Source: an uncultured Collinsella sp. (GTDB lineage Bacteria; Actinomycetota; Coriobacteriia; Coriobacteriales; Coriobacteriaceae). Taken from it: a stretch of DNA of 5,979 bases. Shown piece after piece: positions 1-5,317 of the stretch (its first letter is position 1; each line of letters starts with the position of its first letter). The DNA lies in assembly GCA_958453935.1 (NCBI GenBank), contig CAUDZT010000086.1, forward strand, positions 1 to 5,979, read 5' to 3'. The translations under genes were made by a program, and so were the position numbers. The notes under the pieces were generated by a model. The model was not told the origin of the DNA and did no database searches. It saw nothing but the letters and a program-made list of their open reading frames with translations.

Positions 1-60
1 TAGCGGGTGGTTTAAAGCTGGGCGCTGCGCGGCCAGCAGACTAAAGTCTTGAAATAAACA

Positions 61-87
61 CCCCTTTACTCCACAGGGGTAAAGGGG
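61..87 (-). terminator. Probable rho-independent terminator of the permease gene
   Basis: A perfect 9-bp inverted repeat, CCCCTTTAC (61-69) and GTAAAGGGG (79-87), encloses a 9-nt loop. Read on the minus strand it is followed at once by a T-rich stretch (TGTTTATTTC, 60 down to 51), which gives the usual stem-plus-U-tract form. It lies about 100 nt past the permease stop codon. On the plus strand the hairpin is followed by ATAATAGC, which is a poor U-tract, so the minus direction is preferred. The U-tract is interrupted, so efficiency is uncertain. Confidence 0.6.
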
Positions 88-98
88 ATAATAGCAGA

Positions 99-138
99 GC
101 GCCCGAACATCACTGCAAAACAGTTTCTGTTCGGGCGC
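99..138 (-). terminator. Strong hairpin after the permease gene, lacking a U-tract
   Basis: GCGCCCGAACA (99-109) and TGTTCGGGCGC (128-138) form a perfect 11-bp stem. The 18-nt loop can itself pair through ACTG (112-115) with CAGT (121-124), giving a long two-part hairpin. It starts 50 nt beyond the permease stop. On the minus strand it is followed by TCTGCTATTATCC rather than a run of T, so it is not a textbook terminator by itself. It may act with the second hairpin at 61-87, protect the transcript 3' end, or serve a gene arriving from the left. The structure is seen directly; the role is inferred. Confidence 0.5.
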
Positions 139-187
139 CCATACGGCGCGAATTGCACACGCCGGCATCATTGATGGGTATCGATTG

Positions 188-1210
188 CTACTCGCCATCG
201 ATGTCAGTCGCGACGGCCTCCTCTATGGCCTCGACACCGACAGGCGACAGATCCTCCTTGCCTTGGCAGAACTTCTTGTCGACCCAGCCAGTCAGAATCG
301 GAGCCATGATCGCCGTGATGATAACGGCGGTGGCGATCTGAGCGTACGCGATGGGCGCAAGCTCGGCGTAGCGCGGTGCGACCTCGGCGAGGGCAACCGG
401 TGTGGTCATAGCCGTGCCGGCAATGGTGGAGCAAGCCACAGCGGCCTTGCCATTGCCGCCGCACAGACGCTCGAACGCAAAGGTGATGGGACCGACGACA
501 AACAGCGTGACAAGGCCCAGCAAGATGCCGGAAATACCGCCGGTGATAAAGCTCGACAGGCTCATGGACGCACCGAGCTGAAATCCGATGACGGCAATCG
601 CGGGATTGGCACCGGGAACCAGCAGGTTCTTGATAAACGGGAACAGGTTGCCCAGAACCATGCCAATAACGAGTGGCAAGATGGAGCCGATAATGGTGCC
701 AATGGGAATGTTGGCGAGGCCGGAAACACCGAGGATGATCATCGTGACGGCGGGGCCAGCCGTAAAGAACAGGATACCGACGGCGCCCTGCTCAGACTCA
801 TCACCGAACTCGCCCATGATGCCCGTATAGAGCGCCATGTTGCAAAACGTGATGCCGCCGATGATAGACACGGAGCTCAGACCCAGGAAGTTGTCGTTAA
901 AGAAATATGCCACGCCCAGGCCGAGAGCCGCTGCGACGACCAGCTTGGGGATCAGCACGACGATACCGGTCTTGATGGCACCCGGCGTGGACTTAAAGCT
1001 GATGCCGGCGCCCACAAACAGCAGGATCGCGGCGACGATGGCATTGGAGCCACCGCGGCAGGCAGCCGTAAAGAAGCCGCCGATCTCAAAAACCTGCGGG
1101 CAGAAGGTGTTGAGCAAAAGACCGACGATCATCGGATAGATCATGATGTCGCCCGGGATGCGCGGGACCTTGAATTTCTTTTGCTCGTTGGCGGTCGCTT
1201 CCTGTGCCAT
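188..1210 (-). CDS. kdgT: 2-keto-3-deoxygluconate permease (KdgT family)
   Basis: This is a 340-residue integral membrane protein resembling the KdgT family, which takes up 2-keto-3-deoxygluconate, a pectin/hexuronate breakdown product, by proton symport. Family-like segments visible are IPGDIMIYPMIVGLLLNTF (residues 18-36), AGPAVTMIILGVSGLA (151-166), LPLVIGMVLGNLFP (178-191) and TPVALAEVAP (270-279). About ten hydrophobic segments span residues 22-310. The length is close to the roughly 327 residues of E. coli KdgT, and the excess is an acidic cytosol-like tail (about 311-340). I chose the ATG at 1210 because a GGGGG Shine-Dalgarno-like run (1215-1219) lies just upstream. An in-frame TTG at 1240 would add 10 residues that do not resemble the family. 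The gene stands alone: no kdgK, kdgA or uronate genes are in view, so the exact substrate is inferred from family only. Confidence 0.85.
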   Translation of the reverse strand: MAQEATANEQKKFKVPRIPGDIMIYPMIVGLLLNTFCPQVFEIGGFFTAACRGGSNAIVAAILLFVGAGISFKSTPGAIKTGIVVLIPKLVVAAALGLGVAYFFNDNFLGLSSVSIIGGITFCNMALYTGIMGEFGDESEQGAVGILFFTAGPAVTMIILGVSGLANIPIGTIIGSILPLVIGMVLGNLFPFIKNLLVPGANPAIAVIGFQLGASMSLSSFITGGISGILLGLVTLFVVGPITFAFERLCGGNGKAAVACSTIAGTAMTTPVALAEVAPRYAELAPIAYAQIATAVIITAIMAPILTGWVDKKFCQGKEDLSPVGVEAIEEAVATDIDGE

Positions 1211-1352
1211 GAAACCCCCATTTCCGCTGACGGGGTACAAAAGCCCACGTCACGCTTTGCTACAGTAAAGTTTGACCATGGTACCAGAAGAAATAGACCA
1301 GCTCGGTGAGAAATTCGATTCGTTGGACAGGGGCGCTAAACGTGCCCCGCTC
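1211..1352. promoter_or_regulatory. Intergenic gap between azlD and the permease gene
   Basis: This 142-bp non-coding gap must hold any promoter specific to the permease gene. No convincing -35/-10 pair stands out on the minus strand. A GGTACC/CCATGG overlapping pair of short palindromes lies around 1277-1286. A GC-rich hairpin (1330-1348) directly follows azlD. I see no clear catabolite-response (cre) site or KdgR-like operator. That the permease has its own promoter is inferred from gap size and the intervening hairpin. Confidence 0.35.
1330..1348 (-). terminator. Possible weak terminator hairpin after azlD
   Basis: GGGGC (1330-1334) pairs with GCCCC (1344-1348) around a 9-nt spacer. The stem can lengthen through a further C-G pair (1336/1342) past a non-Watson-Crick position. 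On the minus strand it begins 5 nt after the azlD stop codon, where a terminator is expected. The following minus-strand sequence (TGTCCAACG) is not U-rich, so termination may be partial and the permease gene could receive read-through. Confidence 0.35.
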
Positions 1353-1676
1353 TTATATGAGGCTCAAAACGATATAGAACACGATGCCCGAAACACAGCA
1401 CCACAGCATCGATTTTGTCTTGACCGCCACGGCCACGACGCCGGCAGCCGCAATCCAGGGAACCAAGGCAGGCCAGGGTCCCGCGTCGAACGCGCCGGGG
1501 CTCACCAAGTCGTTGGCGACCAGCGCGGCAAAGGCAGCGGGCGGGATATAACCCAGGGCCTCGGTAATGCGGGGCGACAGCGTTCTCCCGCGCAAGGCAA
1601 ACGCCGGCGCGATGCGAAAGAACGCGATAGCAGCCCACGACGACAGCCACAGAACCAAGAACTCGTTAACGGGCAT
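1353..1676 (-). CDS. azlD: AzlD-family branched-chain amino acid export subunit
   Basis: This 107-residue hydrophobic protein is of the AzlD type, the small partner of AzlC in a two-part exporter of branched-chain amino acids (and analogues such as azaleucine in Bacillus subtilis). It has about four membrane segments, near residues 5-22, 42-56, 69-86 and 90-106. The family-typical pattern R-x-x-P (RIAP, 21-24) followed by GYIPPAAFAALVAND (42-56) is visible, and the length fits the family. The ATG at 1676 is preceded by a strong GAGGTG Shine-Dalgarno at 6-nt spacing. The same frame stays open upstream to 1910, but that part is arginine/serine-rich shadow of azlC and is not counted. The start overlaps the end of azlC by 11 bp, so the two are likely translationally coupled. 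Confidence 0.85.
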   Translation of the reverse strand: MPVNEFLVLWLSSWAAIAFFRIAPAFALRGRTLSPRITEALGYIPPAAFAALVANDLVSPGAFDAGPWPALVPWIAAAGVVAVAVKTKSMLWCCVSGIVFYIVLSLI

Positions 1677-2427
1677 CGCGGGCACCTCTTCCGTCAAATA
1701 CAGCATCGCACGCCAACGCAATGGCAATGCCGGCCACGACGCTTGCCGGCACGGCAATATTCGTGAGGCCCAAGAACTTGCATACGGCGACGGACACCGC
1801 GCCCGAAACCGCCGCGACAACGTTGCCGCGCGACAGCCGCTGCGAAAAGAGCAGGCAGATAAAGAGCGAGGTGCAGACAAAGGCTGCAATGGCGGTGGGA
1901 ACATCGACAACGGCGCCGACGATGGCGCCCATCGTACACGAAACGCCCCATGTTGCGATAAGGATCACGTTGAGCACGAAGGACTCGCGCGGGCCCCAAT
2001 CCTCCCCTTCAACCAACTTGGCAAGCGAGATGCCATATGCCTCCTCGGTAAGTGTCGCGGCAACAGCCAGCGTCTGACGCTTCGAGGCACCCGTCAGATG
2101 CGGCGCGATCGATGCCGAGTAAAGCGCAAAGCGCGAGGAGATGGCAGCAACGCTCGCGACGATCGATGCTGCAGGCACGCCCGCCAGCCAAAGATTGCAG
2201 ATCATAAACTGGCCGCTGCCCGTCACAAACGTGCTGCTCAGAGCAAAGACCATCCAGGGCTCCATTCCCGTCTGCCCCATGATCATTCCGCACGGCGCGC
2301 CTATTGCAATATAGGTAAGCATCACTGGCCAGACGATTTTAAAGATCCTAAGGACCATGCCACTCCCATTCTGGTAAGTCGTCTGCAGCGCGCCTTGCAA
2401 CGCAGCAGAAATATCAACCGGTGGCAA
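1666..2427 (-). CDS. azlC: AzlC-family branched-chain amino acid exporter, large subunit
   Basis: This 253-residue integral membrane protein of the AzlC/YgaZ family is the main subunit of the AzlCD exporter. Hydrophobic segments lie near residues 29-50, 57-80, 83-104, 151-175, 178-195, 202-219 and 223-243. The family-like block VTGSGQFMICNLW (68-80), followed by SSRFALYSASIAPHL (97-111), is clear. The start is not settled. TTG at 2427 has an AGGTG Shine-Dalgarno (2435-2439) at an ideal 7-nt spacing and is reported here. ATG at 2358 (residue 24, MVLRIFKIVW) has GGGAG at only 4 nt and would begin nearer the first membrane segment. The TTG lies inside an 11-bp inverted repeat that may control translation. 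The gene overlaps azlD by 11 bp and is divergent from the HD-domain gene 57 bp away. Confidence 0.85.
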   Translation of the reverse strand: MPPVDISAALQGALQTTYQNGSGMVLRIFKIVWPVMLTYIAIGAPCGMIMGQTGMEPWMVFALSSTFVTGSGQFMICNLWLAGVPAASIVASVAAISSRFALYSASIAPHLTGASKRQTLAVAATLTEEAYGISLAKLVEGEDWGPRESFVLNVILIATWGVSCTMGAIVGAVVDVPTAIAAFVCTSLFICLLFSQRLSRGNVVAAVSGAVSVAVCKFLGLTNIAVPASVVAGIAIALACDAVFDGRGARDAR

Positions 2428-2453
2428 TAAAGTTCACCTACAATTGCCACCGG
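2418..2453. promoter_or_regulatory. 11-bp inverted repeat around the azlC start (operator or translational hairpin)
   Basis: CCGGTGGCAAT (2418-2428) is perfectly repeated in inverse as ATTGCCACCGG (2443-2453), with a 14-nt spacer. In the azlC mRNA this folds into a hairpin whose loop contains the AGGTG Shine-Dalgarno and whose 3' arm contains the TTG start codon (2427-2425). As DNA, the arm centres are 25 bp apart, roughly two and a half helical turns, so a dimeric repressor is also possible. A TACAAT hexamer (2439-2444) in the spacer resembles a plus-strand -10 box for the divergent HD gene, though no good -35 is seen. The repeat is seen directly; its role is inferred. Confidence 0.55.
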
Positions 2454-2484
2454 ATCGAAAGACACAACTTTTTAGGAAGTCATT
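2428..2484. promoter_or_regulatory. Divergent intergenic region between azlC and the HD-domain gene
   Basis: These 57 bp must supply upstream signals for azlC (leftward) and the HD gene (rightward), unless promoters reach into coding sequence. On the plus side there is a clear AGGAAG Shine-Dalgarno (2474-2479) 5 nt before the ATG, and TACAAT (2439-2444) as a possible -10. On the minus side TTGTGT (2467-2462) and ATTGTA (2444-2439) are 17 nt apart but match consensus poorly at -10. Both promoter readings are weak. Confidence 0.35.
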
Positions 2485-3297
2485 ATGACAGCTATCGATC
2501 GAGACCGGGCGCGCGCGGCCTTCAAAAGCTACACCGATGCCTACGACGCCACCAACCCACGCATCGCGCTCAAAATCGAGCATACGTACCACGTGGCCGA
2601 GGCATGCGATGCCGTAGCGCGCGAGCAGGGCTGGTCGTCAGAAGATATTGACCTGGCATGGCTTTGCGGCCTGCTACACGATATGGGCCGCTTTGAGCAG
2701 TTGCGGCACTGGGACACCTTTAAGGACGCCGAGAGCATGAGCCATGCAGCGCTGGGCATCGAGGTCCTCTTTGGCGAGAATCCCGCCGATGCACCCGCCG
2801 TAACGAGCATCCGCGACTTTATCGATGGCCCGGCAGAGGACGAACTGATCCGCGCGAGCATCGCCCACCACAGTGATTTTCGCCTGCCCACGGAACTCGA
2901 CACCCGTACACGGAGCTTCTGCGAGATCGTGCGCGATGGCGACAAGATCGACATTATGCGCACCATCGCCGACAGCACCGTCGACACCATCCTCAAGGTG
3001 GATGAGGACACGTTTCTCGCCAGCCACTTCTCGACACCGGCGCTTACCGCCTTTGACGAGCACCGCTGCGTCGCACGCGATGAGCGCGATGAGCCCGCAG
3101 ACTACCTGGTGGGACTCATCTGCTTTATGTTTGAGCTCGTCTATCCAGCGAGCCGCGCGCTGGCGCGCAAACAGGGCGATATCCACCGCCTGCTCGACGC
3201 GCCCTTTGGCATTACGCGGCCCTTTACCGACCCCGCCACGCAGGCAACCTGGAGCCGCCTAAAGGACGAGATGCGCGACTGGCTGACGCGCGCTTAG
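2485..3297 (+). CDS. HD-domain metal-dependent phosphohydrolase
   Basis: This 270-residue soluble protein has an HD-superfamily phosphohydrolase domain over roughly residues 30-175. Likely metal ligands visible in order are H33 (in IEHTYHVAE), H65-D66 (LLHDMGRFEQ), H87 (MSHAALG), H128/H129 (IAHHSDF) and D153 (RDGDKID). The extra histidines between the HD pair and the last aspartate suggest a two-metal site, as in HD-GYP-like and related hydrolases, but no GYP motif is present. The C-terminal third (about 180-270) is not a domain I recognise. HD proteins typically hydrolyse nucleotides or phosphodiesters; the substrate here is unknown. The ATG at 2485 is supported by AGGAAG 5 nt upstream. The TAG stop overlaps the convergent etfA stop by 4 bp. 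The neighbours give no clear functional link. Confidence 0.8.
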   Translation: MTAIDRDRARAAFKSYTDAYDATNPRIALKIEHTYHVAEACDAVAREQGWSSEDIDLAWLCGLLHDMGRFEQLRHWDTFKDAESMSHAALGIEVLFGENPADAPAVTSIRDFIDGPAEDELIRASIAHHSDFRLPTELDTRTRSFCEIVRDGDKIDIMRTIADSTVDTILKVDEDTFLASHFSTPALTAFDEHRCVARDERDEPADYLVGLICFMFELVYPASRALARKQGDIHRLLDAPFGITRPFTDPATQATWSRLKDEMRDWLTRA

Positions 3298-4499
3298 CGC
3301 TCAAGCTGAGCCAGCAGCTCCTCAACGATCTCAACGGCATCGCCGACGACCTTGTACTGGGCGGCACCGAAGATGGGGGCATCCGGGTCCTCATTGATGG
3401 CGACAATGCACTCCGCCCCACCGATGCCGGCGAGATGCTGGATAGCGCCCGAGACACCGATGCTCACGAGGAGCTTGGGCGAGACCGATACACCCGTCTG
3501 GCCAATTTGGTGGCGATACTCCAACCAGCCTGCCTCCACAATGGGACGCGTGCAACCAAGCTCGGCACCCAGGGCATCGGCGAGCTTTCGCATCAGGGGC
3601 AGATTCTTCTTGGAGCCGATGCCGCGGCCCACCACGACCAGACGCTCGGCATCGGCAATTGAGGCCTGCTGTCCCCACTCCTCGGCGGGAATCGAGATCT
3701 CGACGCGGGCCTTAACGTCATCCGCAAGCACTACCTGGGTAATCGTGCCGGAGCGGCTATAGTCAAACTCGGGCGCCTTAAAGATGCCGGGGCGCACCGT
3801 TGCCATCTGAGGACGGTGGTTGGGGCAGATAATGGTGGCCATCAGGTTGCCGCCAAACGCCGGGCGCGTCTGCTGCAGCAGACCCGTCTCCGTATCCATA
3901 GAAAGCACCGTGCAATCGGCCGTAAGACCCGTCTGCAAGCGCACGGCCACACCGGGCGCCAGCTCGCGACCAAAGGCGGTCGCGCCGTACAGAATGGCCT
4001 CGGGCTTGCGCTCGGCTACCAAATCGCAGATCAAGCGAGCGTAGACCTCCGCGTCGTTCTGACGCAGGCGCTCGTCACGACAGACCAGAACTTCGTCCGC
4101 ACCGGCGCAAATCAGATGCTCCAGGTCCCCGAGTGAGCCCTCGGGGCTCATGCCGACCAGTGCCACCAGACGGCAGCCGCGGGCATCGGCAAGCTCGCGC
4201 CCCTTGCCCATGAGCTCGAAGGCCACGGATGCAACGGCATCGTGCTCGTCAGTCTGCACGAAGATCCAGATGTCTCGATATGCGTCAAGGTCTGCCGCGC
4301 CGGCGGCCTCGTCGCGCTCAATCGAGATGGCGTTGACGGGGCAGGCGTCGACGCACCCACCGCACAGGATACAGCCGTCGGTTACGCGGGCACAGCGATT
4401 GGGGCGCTCACCCTCCACCACAATGCCGCCCGAGGCGCAGGCGCGAACGCAGCGACCGCAGCCGATACAGGCTTCGCTATCGATAATCAGCCCGCTCAT
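3294..4499 (-). CDS. etfA: Electron transfer flavoprotein alpha subunit with N-terminal 2x[4Fe-4S] ferredoxin domain
   Basis: This 401-residue EtfA is fused to an N-terminal ferredoxin domain. Cysteines C11, C14, C17, C21 and C43, C46, C49, C53 form two CxxCxxCxxxC motifs; the second is followed by proline (CP), the first by alanine. The Etf alpha N-terminal domain spans about 76-270. The FAD-binding C-terminal domain spans about 283-401 and shows GRGIGSKKN (291-299), CTRPIVEAGW (316-325), QIGQTGVSVSPKL (331-343), GVSGAIQH (348-355) and AINEDPDAPIF (367-377). Ferredoxin-fused EtfA is typical of bifurcating complexes such as LctC and CarE of Acetobacterium woodii. With EtfB it would pass electrons between NADH, ferredoxin and the adjacent oxidase in the cytoplasm. 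The ATG follows the etfB TAG with no gap, and GAGGGG lies 9 nt upstream inside etfB, so coupling is likely. The stop overlaps the convergent HD gene. Confidence 0.93.
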   Translation of the reverse strand: MSGLIIDSEACIGCGRCVRACASGGIVVEGERPNRCARVTDGCILCGGCVDACPVNAISIERDEAAGAADLDAYRDIWIFVQTDEHDAVASVAFELMGKGRELADARGCRLVALVGMSPEGSLGDLEHLICAGADEVLVCRDERLRQNDAEVYARLICDLVAERKPEAILYGATAFGRELAPGVAVRLQTGLTADCTVLSMDTETGLLQQTRPAFGGNLMATIICPNHRPQMATVRPGIFKAPEFDYSRSGTITQVVLADDVKARVEISIPAEEWGQQASIADAERLVVVGRGIGSKKNLPLMRKLADALGAELGCTRPIVEAGWLEYRHQIGQTGVSVSPKLLVSIGVSGAIQHLAGIGGAECIVAINEDPDAPIFGAAQYKVVGDAVEIVEELLAQLER

Positions 4500-5315
4500 C
4501 TATGCCATCCCCTCGATAATCTTGGCAAGTTTTACCGCCTGCTCGGACGCCGTTCCCTCGACGGCCTCGCACGTTTGGTCACGGTCGGGCACAAACGAGC
4601 GCACGACCTGCGTCGGTGATCCGGCAAGGCCGCAACGCGAGGGGTCGGCGTTTACGTCGGCAGCGCTGGCCACGCGCACGTCTGCATCCTCGGCCGCGCG
4701 AATACCGGCAATACTCGGCATGCGCAGCTGGCCAATCTCCTTGGCAGTCGTCATCGCACACGGCATCTCCAGGTACACCGTCTCCTCGCCGGCATCGCAG
4801 CCGTGAACGAGCGCCAGCGAGCCACACGTCGTAAATCCCGCGCTCTGCACACAGCTCACGTCGGTCACGCAGGGGACCCCAAAGGCGCCGGCCAGCTCGG
4901 GGCCGATCTGGGCCGTATCGCCGTCCACCGCCATCTTGCCGCAGATGAGCAGGTCAAAGTCCTCATCGAGTGCCTCGATGCCGCATTTGAGGGCATAGGT
5001 GGTGGCTAGGGTATCGGCGCCCGCGAAGGCGCGATCGGTCAGCAGCAGCGCGTCGTCGGCACCGCGGGCGATGCAGTCGCGCAGCAGCGATTCGGTCGCG
5101 GGGATGCCCATCGACACCACCGTCACACGCACGTCCATGCCAAAGCCGATAAAGTCGTCCTTCAGCGCTAGCGCACATTCGAGGGCACTTGCATCGAAGG
5201 GATTAATGACCGCCTGCTTGCCATCACGCACGATAGTATTGGTCTTGGGGTCCATCTTGACCTCGGTGCTTCCGGGCACCGCCTTGACGCACACCACCAT
5301 ATGGAAATCACTCAT
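4500..5315 (-). CDS. etfB: Electron transfer flavoprotein beta subunit
   Basis: This 271-residue EtfB is the nucleotide/flavin-binding partner of EtfA. Family landmarks are MVVCVKAVPG near the start (6-15), INPFDASALECALALKD (37-53), the nucleotide-binding loop CGKMAVDGDTAQIGPE (125-140), LRMPSIAGI (197-205) and the C-terminal GSPTQVVRSF (232-241). In bifurcating Etfs this subunit binds NAD(H) and the bifurcating FAD, whereas classical Etfs bind AMP at the equivalent site. The motifs I can read do not by themselves separate the two, so bifurcation is inferred from the EtfA ferredoxin domain and operon. I chose ATG at 5315 because the AGGGGG run (5330-5325) is 9 nt away. A GTG at 5321 overlaps the upstream TGA as GTGA but is only 3 nt from that run. 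The gene follows the oxidase by 2 nt and abuts etfA exactly. Confidence 0.92.
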   Translation of the reverse strand: MSDFHMVVCVKAVPGSTEVKMDPKTNTIVRDGKQAVINPFDASALECALALKDDFIGFGMDVRVTVVSMGIPATESLLRDCIARGADDALLLTDRAFAGADTLATTYALKCGIEALDEDFDLLICGKMAVDGDTAQIGPELAGAFGVPCVTDVSCVQSAGFTTCGSLALVHGCDAGEETVYLEMPCAMTTAKEIGQLRMPSIAGIRAAEDADVRVASAADVNADPSRCGLAGSPTQVVRSFVPDRDQTCEAVEGTASEQAVKLAKIIEGMA

Positions 5316-5317
5316 CT

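Larger units (their letters stand above)
1..187. other. Non-coding left margin, downstream of the permease gene
   Basis: No convincing coding region is seen here. The segment lies downstream of the minus-strand permease gene and contains two well-formed inverted repeats (61-87 and 99-138, listed separately). It also has weaker local dyads near the left edge: 17-21 with 33-37, and 38-41 with 46-49. Short open frames that cross it are out of frame with the permease and show no family resemblance. Whether another gene ends just outside the left edge cannot be told. Confidence 0.6.

Noticed and set aside
61..138. Riboswitch or CRISPR-like repeat pair
   Set aside because: The two hairpins differ in sequence, lie downstream of a gene rather than in a leader, and no repeat-spacer pattern is present.
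1211..1240. Extended permease start at TTG 1240
   Set aside because: The 10 added residues do not resemble the family, and the ATG at 1210 has a good purine-rich site just upstream.
185..1309. Long plus-strand open frame (374 codons) opposite the permease gene
   Set aside because: It is rich in Arg, Asp, Gly and Gln with no hydrophobic core or family motif. It is the antisense shadow of a GC-rich membrane-protein gene.
1677..1910. Upstream extension of the azlD frame to a 185-residue protein
   Set aside because: The added N-terminal part is Arg/Ser/Pro-rich and lies inside azlC. The AzlD-like region begins at the ATG at 1676 with its own strong Shine-Dalgarno.
1567..2430. Plus-strand open frame (287 codons) opposite azlC/azlD
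   Set aside because: It has a low-complexity basic/polar composition with no recognisable domain, exactly antisense to the AzlC and AzlD genes, which are well supported.
2439..2467. TTGTGT/ATTGTA as a minus-strand azlC promoter
   Set aside because: The spacing is 17 nt, but the -10 matches consensus poorly and transcription would begin almost at the ribosome-binding site. It is noted only as weak evidence.
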